Source of the DNA: Harmothoe impar
Taxonomy: Eukaryota; Annelida; Polychaeta; Phyllodocida; Polynoidae
Direction: 5' to 3'
NCBI GenBank assembly: GCA_947462335.1
Contig: OX381707.1
Location: forward strand, 82,794,610-82,858,609
DNA: 64,000 nt
The notes beneath the pieces were generated by a model, which saw only the letters and a program-made list of their open reading frames with translations, was not told the origin of the DNA and ran no database searches. The position numbers and the translations under genes were made by a program. Positions 1 through 12,669 of this stretch are shown in pieces; within the stretch, counting starts at the first letter, position 1; every line of letters begins with the position of its first letter.

Positions 1-920
1 ATGTGTGCCCATGTCTTATAGTTCCTTAGGAACCACAGGATAGGGGTCTCCAGGTTAATACTTCCATTTTCTACATTACTTTACACAATATAATGGTAAC
101 TTCCATATATTATTCAAACTGCATTGAAATATATTCATTCTTATACATGTATTAACTGCATGGCATATTTTGGCTGAATTGTATTTATGAAGAAGTGATC
201 TTGAATTGGAGGATTTCTCTCTACATGGTATACAGAGGCCATCTAGTGTCAAAGCTTAGAACCACATGGCCATCTAGTGTTAACGCTGTGAACTACTTGT
301 TGGGAGGCCCACATCAAACCCAACGAAAGCCCAACTATGATTTTCCAGCAAAATCACCATTACAAAATTTCGAATTAACTCTTAGGGACTTCCATAAAGC
401 ATTTCTGAAAAAGAAAATTGGCCCAGTCCAAGCCCACCTAAAGCCCAATCATACATTTCCTACACAATGGTGCATATAACATGTTCATACTTGGAAATTT
501 ATCAATAGAGAGCATGATTCAAGATGTCAGGGATATTTACAATGCATGTTATAATATTCACTTAGCCTAACCGGGGCCCCAATGAAGCCCATGGATTTGC
601 CCAGATCAAAACACAGCCCAGTCTAGCTCAAGGTTTCCCAAGGTAAACCCAACTGGGCGCCAGTTGGGCATGTTACTTGGGTAGTTACCATACACAGACT
701 ACATGGATATGTTGGCAAAGCGAGGACTTGAGATAAAGATTTTGTAAGCTATGGTCGGGACAAAGGCCCCTATATAAAAGAATTTATCACAAAAGGGTAT
801 AGTGTATGATAAATCTTTTGAAATAAATTCCTTGAGACATATATATGCAATGCACAAATTGCAGCCTTATTTTCCCATTTAAGGGTATAAAAGGTGACGC
901 TTCTTAAGGATAATCACTCA
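1..920. other. AT-rich non-coding stretch, no gene recognised
   Basis: No coding pattern or splice-bounded exon stands out. The only local structure is a short inverted repeat with 9-bp arms (CCCAACTGG / CCAGTTGGG, about 648-668) and a doubled GGCCATCTAGTGT near 237-280. The open frame at 195-479 has no recognisable domain. Confidence 0.5.
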
Positions 921-1640
921 ACAGATTACAAACTTCTCAGCTTTTCATTCAACATATTGAAAGGTTAACCATCTTAAAAAGACTGCCTATGAGAAATTGG
1001 CTAAATGCCTGCTTACTAACGTTTGATCTTGAGCAAGAAGCATTATGAATGGTCATTATAAACATGCTTAGTTTAATATGATTTTGTATTGAAGTTCCTG
1101 ATTGCTTAACAGTTTGTAAAAACACTCACACACCATACGTTAAACTGACTACATGCCTGCCCCCAATTACAGACACAGTTTATGTACTTGCCTTCCCATA
1201 ATCAGTCCAAATAGATAAATCCACATCTCTCAGGAAAACATTAAATATAACAATCCAGATTTTGATACTCGTACTAACTTGTGTTGTACCTTGTAATTCT
1301 GTCATGTAGGCAAAGTCATCAAGACTAAAGATGATGTAAAAAGATTAACCTGTATAACTTTGTTGGCTCAAACATAACATTTATATAACTGAATGGACCT
1401 ATTGTCTGGTTCATCTAGACAGTGTAGACTCTACATCCATGACTCCTACTGACCACAAAGGTTTATTCAGAGTATTCTGCAAAAATGTCAAGTTATATCT
1501 AGTCATTAGGTAAAAGATTGTAAAAACTAACAAACTCTGCACACTATAGACAGCCTGTCAGACCTCCCCAAAAACATAAAGGTAAGGTCATGGTGTCCAC
1601 TTCCTGTTGGCTTGACCCTGTGGCTGCCCAGTGCCAGCCA
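921..1640. repeat. Diverged duplicated segment, copy 1
   Basis: This block matches 5434-7050 in the same order and orientation. Shared landmarks are the 'aaggttaa.catcttaaaa.gactgcc' block, 'gagcaagaagc.ttatgaatg', 'atgtacttgccttcccataatcagtc' and 'ttattcagagtattct'. Copy 2 carries extra sequence in the middle. The two copies are clearly diverged, so the duplication is old. No reading frame is preserved. Confidence 0.75.
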
Positions 1641-1800
1641 CCGGTAGAGATAAGGGCCGCCGCCGGTCTGCACCTCCAAGCGGAGTTCTCCCAGTGCAGT
1701 ATCTTATACAGTAGGGCTGGAGAGGGGTGGGGGGGAGGAGGGGGGTAGGAGTCCACATTTAAATGTACCCTATGTAGGCTATATTTTGTCATTTAAATAA
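1580..1800. repeat. Interspersed repeat family A, partial copy
   Basis: The landmarks 'gataagggccgccgcc', 'tctcccagtgcagtatctta', a G-rich tract and 'gtccacattta' recur at 32023-32540 and 63183-63740, and the 3' half recurs at 4459-4700. The minus-strand frame here (1544-1792) resembles minus-strand frames in the other copies only because the repeat is shared. Confidence 0.7.
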
Positions 1801-2002
1801 TTATATGAGTCAGAAATCCGAAAAATGACCCAATTTTGGTCCCTATTCTGGATCACAACAAAATTTAGGCAAACTCAATGCATCTTTATGCAAGTTTATT
1901 TTATTAAAAGACATGTATCTCATGTCCCAGAATCCACTTGAGGGAGAGCTTATCTCCCAGGGGGTCTGTTTTTATTCACCATCAAACAGAACCCGGAGTT
2001 AT

Positions 2003-3127
2003 CGTTACGGACTTTCCGTCAAAAATACTAAACCATGTGTAAAACTGTAAATAAACACTACAATAACTTCTAATCTGGTACATATGTTGCCACAATATGT
2101 ATAATTAGGCATGCAAAGTTTGAAAACCATAGACCAAAGACTTTTATTTTTAAGAGGCGACCAACTCTTCGAGATGCGTGGATTTTGGTGAAATTTTAAG
2201 ATAAGAATGCCAACTTTACTCTAATTTCTTTTAAAATGCTCTGTTTATCATTAAATTGGCTGTGTGTTATCTGCAACATGTCTGCTATCAATATTAGGCT
2301 TAGTTTTGCATATGTGAAGACTCTGTGTGTGTTGGTATAACAAGCCATATTCATGGAGTTTCCGTTACGGACTTTCCGGTTTTTCGTAGTACTTGGATAA
2401 CAGAGGCTCCATTTAATTTTGAAATACCACAAAAGCACCTGTTTACCCTTATTACATGACACAAACATGTCCTATATTAGAAAAAATAACATTAACCATC
2501 ATACTATGGTTGTTAGTGGAATAGTTAGGCATCTACCGGGAGGTACACGAGTCCAGGAAAACCAGAGTTTTCGTTACGGACTTTCCGGAATTGGAAGCTC
2601 ATAGCACAATAGGTATCACACATCTCAAACATCTTCCATGCTTATCTACCTTATATCTATGTGTTCAAAACAGGTTGGACTAGCAAATTAGCCATATAAA
2701 ACCCATGTTATCATAGATTCTGTCTATACAATCTCGCTTGGAAGACAAAATTTCTAAATTTCTTCATGAAAACTCACATGAGGCATATAAGGTCAAAAAT
2801 AAATCTTTTAGTATTCAGGAAATGACTATTTGGGATGAAGTTAGTACCATAGGGGCATCTTGTGTTAAAATATTAGGACGATTGGCCAGGTGGAAGTACA
2901 TATTTTTCAAATCAAGAGTTAACGTTACAGACTTTCCTAAACACAAAATTTACCCTGACAAATTGAAAAAGCAGATTTCCTTTTTCTTTTAGTGCTCAGA
3001 TAGTTAGAATAGCTGTCCCTTTGACATCTAGTCCAGAAATGAGGAAAATAAGTTGATTATCAACAATTCTATGAGTATTTTTCTCATCACCAATGAAAGT
3101 CCGTAACGAAAACAAAAGTCCGTAACG
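2003..3127. repeat. Cluster of a dispersed 16-bp motif CGTTACGGACTTTCCG
   Basis: CGTTACGGACTTTCCG occurs exactly at 2003-2018, 2363-2378 and 2572-2587, with a close variant at 2923-2937. It appears twice in inverse orientation at 3095-3108 and 3115-3127. The plus copies are all preceded by GAGTT. Spacing is irregular (about 360, 210, 350 and 170 bp) and the sequence between copies is unrelated. The cluster ends about 270 bp before the gag-like ORF. It could be subterminal repeats of a transposon or a regulatory site cluster; I cannot tell which. Confidence 0.75.
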
Positions 3128-3399
3128 AAAACAAGCATTTTGACCTGCAGTTATCAAATCCAAGTACCCACTGTGGTTTTAACACTCTAGAATGATGTGT
3201 TGGGGCTGTGGGTATAATATGTGTACTAACACCGGGGTGTTGGTAGTATTGAAATGAAGTGTTACTCAATACCGCCACTAGGTGGCTCTACCTTACACCC
3301 CTGGTCTACCTGTGTCGTACCAGTCAATACACCAAACACCAGGCAACATAGAAGGTTCTTTTGTACTACCGGTCAATATTCTTTCATGGATTAACCAGC

Positions 3400-4366
3400 A
3401 TGGAAGACACCAGAAGCATTGAAGCAACTCACAAGGACGCGAAGAATTGTGTGTCTGGATGTGGGCTTAAACATTTAGCCCCGTTTGGGAAATATTGTCG
3501 CTTTATAGGCAGCTCCTCGTCTCAGGCTGACATGGCGTCAGTTGAGACTGACCTGGACCGTAAGCGAAATGAAAAGGACATTCTTGCACGCATGATGCAG
3601 GAGCAGAAGCTGCGCAAAGAGCTTCTTGATCAAGAGGAGAAGCTAGTCGGCTTGCAGGAGGAGTTCCTCCAGATGAAACTGGAAAATGACGAGCGAGCCA
3701 AGGAGTTACGTCAGCGCAGTGCGGCGGCCGGGGCACAGACAAAGGGTGCCGGCGGGCCGCCGCCATTCAGCGCCCTGGGACGGGACCCGGCAAAGACGCT
3801 GGCCGGCCAGACTACACTGCAGGCCGGCCTGGAAGCCGCACACGTCGGTCACAACACATTGAATCTGCTGTCCGAGGACCTGGAGTCCCTCGGCCCCCTC
3901 AAGGATCACGATTGGATGTCAGGTATGAAAATGCTTACTGATGGAGCTAAAAGGCTTCGATCTCGCAATTGGATTCGACCTGATTATCACATTTTCAAAG
4001 ACAAAGAGTACATTTACATGTCATTTGACGAGCTAGCTTTTGGCATGGTGAATGTGTTACAGAGGTTGTGCAAAGTCGATCTCGACTCGGCAGTCGCTTA
4101 CGTGGATCACCTACACTTTGTGTGCTTGAAGAAGGTGACGGGATTCACGGCTGCGGCTCTGTCCGAGTATGAACATGAAGTTACGTCCAGAGTTATAGAC
4201 CAGAAAATCCCCCAGTTTATAGGTGGCGATCTCCCCTCCATAAATTCATTTCTAGGGGGAGAGAAAACGGTTGCTTTTGAGGCTGCCATGGCGGCTCTGA
4301 CCGCGAAAACGCAGGCCGCCTCCGCCGCAAACCGCCCCGGGGGACGCGGCGGCAGAGGCCGGGGAG
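3400..4366 (+). CDS. Gag-like ORF, probable retroelement exon with splice donor
   Basis: An open frame of about 322 codons starts at ATG 3400; an in-frame ATG at 3361 gives 13 extra residues. Near the N-terminus is a Cys/His cluster (C-x3-C-x3-H-x6-C), then a charged coiled-coil stretch (residues about 50-105), an Ala/Gly/Pro-rich hinge, an alpha-helical core with 'NWIRPDYHIF', and a basic GRGGRGRGG tail. An N-terminal zinc cluster, a helical core and a Gly/Arg tail suggest a Gag-type nucleic-acid-binding protein, possibly from a tyrosine-recombinase retroelement. That assignment is an inference. The frame stays open to 4545, but AG|GTAAAAGT at 4366/4367 is a good donor, and from about 4459 the DNA is repeat family A, so the last residues of the long frame are repeat-derived. 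No reverse transcriptase or recombinase frame is nearby, so the element is incomplete. The region is more GC-rich than its surroundings. Confidence 0.5.
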
Positions 4367-4458
4367 GTAAAAGTATGGTGCAGGCAGTTCTATTTTTATG
4401 GCTGTTGGAAGGTGAAAAACCCCAAAAGACCACCAGTTGGTACGTGTATCGGGGGTCT

Positions 4459-4700
4459 GACTCATATCTTAAGAAATACAGGAATTTCATACTAGCCCAT
4501 GTACATATACCTAGCCAATTAAATTGTCTTCTTGTATGTAGGTGAATGTTTTTCAGCAAATAATGGTAAGGTATAAGCAAATAGAATTTTCTGGTTGAAC
4601 CTAAAATTACATGTATATCTACCCAAAACCAAAGGGAAAAACCCCCTTACTTGCTTTTCTCCCGGCATGGGGTACAAGGTAGTATTTCCCCAACCTGTCC
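4459..4700. repeat. Interspersed repeat family A, 3' half
   Basis: It aligns with the 3' part of the copies at 32.3-32.5 kb and 63.5-63.7 kb. Shared blocks are the 'cata.ctagccca..cacatatac' block, 'tttcagcaaataa.g', 'ctaaaattacat.tata' and 'ggg.aaaaacccccttac'. It overlaps the tail of the gag-like open frame. Confidence 0.7.
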
Positions 4701-5433
4701 CCTATGTCAACATGGCATACCACTCTTCATTGAACAATAAAGCTGCTCAGTGATATAGAATTGGATTAATTTGTAAAAATAGCTAAAACACAAGTATAAG
4801 TTGATTTTGAGTCAGTAAACGTTTCTTAAATTCAACAGCAGAAAACAGTCTACTTCTCAATTGGCAGAGCCTATAGAAGGTGTTATGTGCCAGTCCTCTG
4901 CAATGCCAGGGGCGTTAAACCTAATCCGTACTCAATGTTAGAACATCAGTTAATCTACCAGCCATCTACTATGATAATTATGTCTCTACAATTTATACTA
5001 TCAATGAGAGTTTTGGTTCTTAAAATCAGCATAATCAACGAGCACAGCAAATTCACATTTTTAGCACTAATCTAGTCTTCTAAATTAACTCTCAATGTGT
5101 TAAACAAAACCAATGATGACAGTTTGGTCAGGAAGTCATCACAAGTTGTCATAACATGAAGGATTCATGCGATTAGGATAATGTGTCTTCACGTTCCTAG
5201 TGAATTCATTCATCAGGTTCCTGAAACTGGTCATTTTTCATCAATTACACAATGATACTCAAACATGTTTTGCCACCTATTTTCCTTTGGCTGTCTTGTG
5301 CCAAATGGAGAGGCACAAAGTCAAGTCCTATTAATGCCCAGGTGTCATCTGGAAGTTGAGTTGTAATGATAATTGAATGGCATTTAATCGTGAGCTGTAA
5401 TAGAACAAAGGGTGGTGCTTCTGAAGGCAATTT
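4701..5433. other. Non-coding stretch, nothing recognised
   Basis: It holds only short open frames without domains. The segment around 5170-5230 has weak similarity to 8500-8540 ('cttcatcaggttc'), too little to define a repeat. Confidence 0.4.
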
Positions 5434-6059
5434 ATTCAACAGATCAAAAGCTATTCATCCAAAATATTAAAAGGTTAACAATCTTAAAAGACTGCCTTAG
5501 AGATAATGGCTAAATGCATACTTCTTGAGGTAATAACATTTCCCAATGAGCAAGAAGCGTTATGAATGATCCTTGAAAACATGCTTTAATAGTTGAATAA
5601 GATTTTGCACTGGAGTTCCTGATTGTCAGATTACATGCCTGCCCTCAGTGGGACGTCAGAGTCCATTTCTGGTTCCTGTAAGTCTGCTGGCTGCCCCGAT
5701 GCAGCCTTGGAAGGTCGTCCATCTTCCTGACACATAACGGACATGCCTCCCCAAACAGCCAATACTCTACCGCTCCTAAAAGGCACAGCCCAAATAGTGC
5801 TTTTAAAGTTTCACTGAAAAGTGCTGCATTAAAAAATCATCTCTGCAAGAAGAAGATGCTGTAGGCAGTGAACTTGTAATTACTCTTAGTAATGCAGGGC
5901 ATCTAAGAAATGAGCTTTCCTTCCTTGAAGCAATCAGAACAAACAGTAGTCTTAAAGAGATTGGGGAGTGCACACAGCTGTTGGCTGAAGTTGTGTGTGC
6001 TTTAAGAGCTGCATCAAGAAGTACAAGAGGTATATAACAGATAAGCAATCTTAGTGACT

Positions 6060-6122
6060 GTCCCGCTAGCACAGTCGATAGAGCAGTGGGTGAGGGACTG
6101 AGGTTCAATTCCGACTGGGAAC
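6060..6122 (+). repeat. tRNA-derived SINE head
   Basis: The segment has a tRNA-like 5' half (TAGCACAGTCGATAGAGCA, A-box-like) followed by a B-box GGTTCAATTCC at 6101-6111 and a pairing-like 3' end. The anticodon arm is shortened and no cloverleaf closes, so it is a SINE head or tRNA relic rather than a functional tRNA. Confidence 0.55.
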
Positions 6123-6224
6123 TATACATTTCTCCTGATGCAGTTTTTAAAGTAATACATTATGGTACACTGAAATGTTACTTTTGAGAATATGCAGAAG
6201 ATACTGACTCGGTTCAGTGCATGG

Positions 6225-6345
6225 AAGGGGGTGGTGATCAGACCTAGTTGCACTACACTGGTCCCAATTACAGACCCAGGTTAAGGGGCCTGGAAGCTGC
6301 CGCCTGTGCCACCCCTACTCTGCTGCTGCAGCCTGGGCAGGGAGC
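6225..6345 (+). repeat. Interspersed repeat family B, copy 1
   Basis: The core is 'cactacactggtcccaattacagacccaggttaagg' followed by 'ggcctggaagctgccgcc'. The reverse complement recurs at 11815-11935 and 16555-16710. Confidence 0.7.
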
Positions 6346-7099
6346 CAGGCATGCTAGCTGTATGCCAGATCATTAAAGAGAATAGTGACTCCTTTTTCCA
6401 GACTGACAAACCATATGATTCTGTTCCAATTCCCCTTTTTACAATGCTCATTTTCTTTTTTGAATTATCTGGTTGCGGAAAAGATTTTGTCCTAGGGATG
6501 GAGTTTGATAAATACTGTTTGGCCTCAGATCTGAACATGTTACATGCTGCCAACTGGACATGGACCAAATACAGGAATTGGTTATGTACTTGCCTTCCCA
6601 TAATCAGTCAAATAAATAAATCTACATACAAGCATCTCTCAGGGAAAACGTTACATATAGCAATCCAAAGATTGATACTCAAGCAATTCCAATTGTGTTG
6701 TATCTTGTGATGAAGACCTAGCCATTAAGCAAAAGATGTACATGTATGAGTTTGTTAGCTCAGACATAGAGTTTATAATAATTATAACTGAAGTGACCTA
6801 TGGTCAGATCCATCTAAACAGTATGCACTCTGCATTCACGACTCATATTGACTACCCATCATTATTCAGAGTATTCTTAAAAAGATCCTCCCTTGGTATT
6901 AAGATCAAGTTATTAGGTAAATAACATTGTAGAAACTAACCTGCACTGCAGACTATAGACGGGCTGTCAAACTCCCAGAAGACCAAGCGGGTAAGGTCAG
7001 GGTGACCGCTTCCTGTTGCTGCTAGTGTGATGGCTGCCCAGGGACAGTCTTGGCAGCTTATTTGTCTTTGTGACACATACCGGACACACATCAGACACA

Positions 7100-10000
7100 C
7101 TCTGGCCAACAGGGAGGAAATTATTTCCAATCACCTATTCTTCATCCCAGTGCAGAGTTTTTAACCCTGACTGTATTAGTGTGTATTGTGTAACATGTGG
7201 CTCATAACTAAACGTTTCTAGCCTACAGTTTATATAACAAATAGCTTAACTATTCAAGTGACATGGTCAAATTTTTTCCATGTCCTTAATTCTACTTAAA
7301 ATTTCATGTGTTCAAAATGTCATTACAATGTCATATTTGGAGGATGGGACACAATAAAATATCATTGATGGGCAATAAGAGGCAATTAGATGGGTCTCAT
7401 GAAAATAGGTATGGCCTTTTGCAGTGTATTTTTCAATTGGTGGACTTATAGCGTGCACCCCAAAAGTCTTAAATTGAGCATAAAACTCAAAATTACCTGA
7501 AATCTAAGCTGAAATCTGGGGAATTATGTTTAATAAAGTAGGTAAGACATGAAGAATGGCCATATAAAGATTCTGGTTCAATTTTAGAAAAAAAAAAGTT
7601 GAGCCCTAATCATCAGACTATGCCATTTTGAGGTTAGTGATCATTAGGCAAAAAAAATACAATATAGATAGGGTCATACCACTTGCTATTGTCAATGTGT
7701 TCCTCACGGTTGCATCAGGTTCTAAGGCCTCTACTAACTTGATGATGTAGCCTGGCTGACTAAAAGTGAGTCATTCAAGCGATATGAGATCACTCTCCAG
7801 TCTTATGAAAATGAATTAATTGTGAATTACATCGTGATACTGTGGATTAAAGATATCCAACAGAAAGCTCTTGTTAAAGTCCTCAATTTCCTTTGCCTCA
7901 AACAACGGGTTTAAACTGGAGGTGACATCATAATTAAAGTTAAGTTAAATCCCCTGTAATAAATGATAATGCCAAAGCAAAGGAATTTGCTAACTCCAAA
8001 GAATATAATTTATGGGAAATAAGTTGTAAATTAATAATGCAGTTTTGCAAAGCGGGAAAACCAAGAGTTACTCTGACCATATCAGATCACCAAGGCTTTT
8101 GAAGAAATAACCAAAGGATACAGTCTATTGACTGATCTAATTCAGCAAAGTATCTGTGCCTATATCACTACTATACACTACATGACAATAATTAGACAAG
8201 GACAGATATGATCCGAGGTACCATGATAAAATACAGATTCTTTGGGTCATATCTGCTCTTTTTTGAGTTAGACATTATTAAGTGCTGCATTCAAGCTCCA
8301 TGTCAATCCTACTGGGCTGAGACACGCTTGGAGGGTTGACTTGAAGCACCAATGGAGTATCAGTGCTGGGGCTGCATTGTTTCATCACCACCATGTCATC
8401 TTTTAGTGATATTCCATCCTGAAAAGGGCTAATTATGACAGTTTACACTTAATCTAGGCCTCTACAAAGTGAAGGATGTGAAGATAAATGAATGAGATTG
8501 GTAGAATGTGGCTTTAAATTCCCTTCATCAGGTTCACTCAACTATCCATTTCTCTTCCATCCAAGATACAATCGAAAATGTATTACCATTAATTTGTTAA
8601 CATGCCTTTTGTTAAATGTAGAGCACAATGGATTGACCCTGCCTTGTCTACAAGTAAAGTGCCAATTCAGGAACTGCTGACTGTGAGCTGCTTTTTCTGT
8701 CTGACTACATTGAACCATTTTGGAGGCTGCTCTAGTAGATGAGGACTCACTTTGCACCTGACAGTCTAAATGAATATTCATCAAATCTTTATAATTTCCA
8801 GGATTCGCAATTCAAACTTTATTGATTTGATCACTGACCGCTCAACGATTACGTAGGTATTAAAGAGAGGTATTAGGAAAGTGTCTATTGGCAATAACTC
8901 AGTCACTGTAGTTGAATAATGAATCAGCAATTCAGTACAGACACATTCTCTGAAGTCTGCCTACATTGAAATCATCCTTCCAGACAAAATGGCCCATTGT
9001 TGTATTCTCCAAAAGTGGCTTCAGTATTCTCACCACCTTCTCTTGTCCTTTCCTCAAGAAGTTTTGGCATTCCCATATTGCCCACATGACTCACATACAG
9101 AGCTTAGGGAGCAGTTCTCATGTCATCTCTGTTAGATCTGATCAGAATGCTAACACCCATGAATCTGGTTTTGTCCCGAGAGAAAAAAACCACCATCATT
9201 GACTATGGAGGATAGAATATATGTTGGCCCATGGTCTAGCTCTATAATACCAATGTATGGCTGGTCCATTCCCCAAGGAGCATCAATAATCTGATACAGT
9301 TGATATTCTGGCTGCCAGTCACACACAGGGCTGTAGGAGAGGATCTCATCTTGTCTCACTCAGACCACATCAAAGTGCTGCAGGATCCATGGGCTGCTTT
9401 TTTTCAGGGTCAGGTAGCCGTACTGGCCTTCATTATAGAGTCAATGGGGACCACTCATAGGTTTATGCTGCACCCTAGGACACTCATGGTTGGGGTATTG
9501 AGTGCGCATAAAAGGACAGAAGATGAAATACATCATGAAACCAATTTTGTGTTGTCTAGTATCACCATGCTTTCCCCTAAGGAAAGGGCTTAGTTTACTG
9601 CACAGGCTTTGTTTTGTTTTTTAATTCATCATTTGTCTTATTTAGTAGAAGGGTGATGATAAGAGCTTTCTTTGCTATGTTATGTCACTCAAATAGATCA
9701 AGTTAAAGTATCAACGCTTGCCAGCAAGAATGCTACCACTTCACCATGCATTAGTGTCTCAATGCAAAATTTTTATTGCTGCTTTATATAGGAATAAGTA
9801 ATTTCATTGAATTATGTTGAAAGCATCAAAAGTACAACTACATTGTAAAATGTATCTGTCAATAATGATTATATGAAGAATCCATGAAATTATCCAAGGT
9901 AGGCTTTAATTATGGCTTGAGACAACCTACAGAATGGTCTCTCTGCATCAATATGGCACCCCTGGGGATTATGAGACAGAATCTGATGTGACAGGACAGG

Positions 10001-11814
10001 AGAATTCACTAGTGTAAGCATAAATGTGACACCCGCTGAAGGTGTCAGACATCACCTGGTGTGACAGGTTAGCAGGATTCAGCACTCAGCACATTGTGAG
10101 GGAACCAGACCCAAATCAAATGAAGCACACTGTTTCTGTCCTGCTCAATATTCAAAATAGACAATGTCAGGTGGTGCATCGTGGGTAGCAGAGTCTGCTG
10201 CTGTCAGTTCCAATCACTTGATGTAATATATATACTGTAGGATACCGCAGCCATACACTGCAGCGGCCAGATGCTCAATGAATACCGAAATATAATGGCA
10301 TTATTAAGCTCTACTGACCAGTATAATCTAGAGTTTTGGTCCTTGTTCTTGTTCCTACTTTTGTTCTGATATCACTAGAGGCTCTGTTTGTCTTAGCATA
10401 CTGATATAAATGGTTCATTGCCAGAAACAAAACAGCTACTAGCCATACTCTCCCAGACACATTTTGGTATGTAATGTAAGCCAATGTCTCAGGTTCAGAG
10501 GAAAGTGAGCACATCACCATCTCAGTCTAAGCGTCCTGCTGCCTGTGTGTGAATAGTTCAGCCTCCTCACACAAGGGGCAGGTCAGGGGGAGCTGCTCAT
10601 AGTAGAACATCAGGAGCCGCCCAACAAGACATAGGCTTTTACAGCTTCTCGGAATCCATGTTGTAAAACCAGTCAAAGAAGACAAGGCTATCACGATTAA
10701 AGCTGGACTAGTCAGATAGCCCAATAAGCGCTTTAATGTGACCAGTACCAGGTACTCTTTTAGTACTCATATGGACTCACAGATGTAAAGCATTAGGCAG
10801 ACATTAACAGGTTTAGGAGCTCTTTACAACATTGGACATTGGTTTCACCACTAAGGGGGGCAATGTTAGCCCGATGGAGGCTTGCCAAGAGCTAGGTGCT
10901 TACTACCTTAGTATTTGATTTTTAAAAACAACCAAAGGTTTCAGAGGGTCATCTTACATTATTCAAAATTGTATAAACATACTGGGAATAATAATATACA
11001 TAATTCTACAATTAAGTGCAGCCTTTTGCTACATTTTGAGTTTCAATTCAGTTACTCCAAAATATATATACCTGCATATTTTTCATGTAGAATTGATTTT
11101 GTATGATGTGTGCATGACTTGACAAAATTATACTCAATAAACCAAAAATAATGTGGAATATCCCAGGTTACTAGGTAACATTTGGGAGAATAGGCTGAAC
11201 GTTGCAGGAAGGATGTTGTTTATGCCATTCTCCTGCTGTCAGTCATATCCCATGACTATACACCCAGCTCATATATCCTTTTATCTGGTATTTACCCAGC
11301 AGGGTCCTTCAGTGTACCAGATGAAAGAGGAAGCCTGCTTGTCTGACTGGTCCCTCATACATAAAATAATATGAGGAGCAGGGTACGGCGTTATAGGGCT
11401 TGGTGAGGGTGGTTTGATCTTATACTGGGAGAGGTGCACCTCACTGGTGGGTCTGTTTTGTAGCTTCCTTTTAAATAGATGTCATGGGTTTAGAGTAATA
11501 GAAGGGTTACTTCTATAGTGTTGGCAGTTATGGTGTTAGAGGATATCATGTACCAAATACCCTGACCGTACTAAAGTACCATCTAATGAAGCATACAAAA
11601 AAAACAGGACTGTTTTTGTTGGACTGCCATTAATGTAATTTGTTGTCATGTCATTCAATTCAATTCAATATTTCACATTTTGACTGCAGCATACAGGAAA
11701 TTGGGCCCTGTATTTTGTCTATTACATCAACGTTGAGATATATTCCTTTTTCGGCTACATCAACATAGCATGACAATGTCGGGCCATATCGAGCAGCACC
11801 CCATGATGCCATAG
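7100..11814. other. 4.7-kb stretch with no recognised gene
   Basis: Open frames are short (the longest is 97 codons at 9300-9593) and show no domain or splice-bounded exon. I found no tandem array, and no long terminal repeat that I could pair. It may contain decayed retroelement sequence that cannot be identified by eye. Confidence 0.4.
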
Positions 11815-11935
11815 AGGTCAAGGCCCCTTAACCTGGGCCTGTAATTGGGACCAGTGTAGTGCAGTCAGGTCTGAGCACCACAGCCAGACCCCATTTTACC
11901 TCAGTGATTGTGTCCTTGACTGGACTGTAGGATAC
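11815..11935 (-). repeat. Interspersed repeat family B, copy 2
   Basis: The core 'ccccttaacctgggcctgtaattgggaccagtgtagtgcag' is the reverse complement of the 6225 copy. It is followed by 'gactg.actgtaggat', which is shared with the 16.6-kb copy. Confidence 0.7.
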
Positions 11936-12199
11936 CACTGTGAGGATTGGTGGAGTGAGGGCATTCAGACCCAATACTACCACTGACTCTGGCCTTGTGT
12001 ATATCCAATACCAGTCCAGTCGATATCATGAAGACTGAGATCAGGCAATCTGCAAGTATAATGTACTTCAAACAGTCATAAAACACCCTTGACAACTCCC
12101 TATACACAGCTACCTTTTCACAGAATTCCCCATACCTACAAGGTTCTGCAAGTTTGTTACACAATATATGTAGTTGATGGCTCAGTCTCATGAGTTTGT

Positions 12200-12665
12200 A
12201 ACAGTTGAAACTTCTTTGACCGGCGTCGTCTTTGACCGGCGTCGTCTTTGACCGGCGTCCTCTTTGACCGGCGTCGTCTTTGCCCGGGTATATAGAAAAG
12301 TTCTTTTTTCCATTTTAAAAAAATATTTTATGTGTATATGATGTAATGTACTTGGTGGCACTTCTTATTGCATAATACTTTGGACAGTGAAGCTGTTTAA
12401 AGTATTATGCAATAATGATAATAAGCTGTTTAAAGTTTAAGAAAAATATCAAGTGGCGTCTTTGACCGGCTGAAGAAAAAAAGCCCAAAAGGGACCCTTA
12501 ATATGTGCATTAATTTTTTTTTTAATTGGGTAAAACAACCATAGACTGTTTATTACATGAAGAAGTTGAAGCTTAAATTTCTTTACTATTTACTACTTTT
12601 TTCTTCATTTTAATCCCTACCCAGTCAAAGACTACACCGGTCAAAGACGACAGCACTGCCTGACT
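12200..12665. mobile_element. MITE-like element with 16-bp subterminal array
   Basis: The left side is an exact 16-bp-period array of CTTTGACCGGCGTCGT (12214-12277 plus a degenerate fifth unit). Another unit lies at 12454-12470, and inverted units (CCGGTCAAAGACGAC) lie at 12622-12652. Between them is an internal hairpin of 'attgcataatacttt' (about 12368) against its complement (about 12399). Inverted flanking arrays around a structured AT-rich core suggest a non-autonomous DNA transposon. No transposase is present. Confidence 0.6.
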
Positions 12666-12669
12666 CTCA

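Larger units (their letters stand above)
5434..7050. repeat. Diverged duplicated segment, copy 2, interrupted
   Basis: The counterpart of 921-1640. Homology covers about 5434-5650 and resumes at about 6580-7050. The intervening 0.9 kb contains a tRNA-like SINE head and a fragment of repeat family B, so later insertions expanded this copy. Confidence 0.7.

Noticed and set aside
3503..4580. Minus-strand frames opposite the gag-like ORF
   Set aside because: They are GC-rich shadows of the plus-strand frame; the tail similarity to 63469-63687 comes from repeat family A.
9300..9593. 97-codon plus-strand ORF
   Set aside because: No domain, no splice context, and not repeated elsewhere; its length is not unusual for chance in 64 kb.
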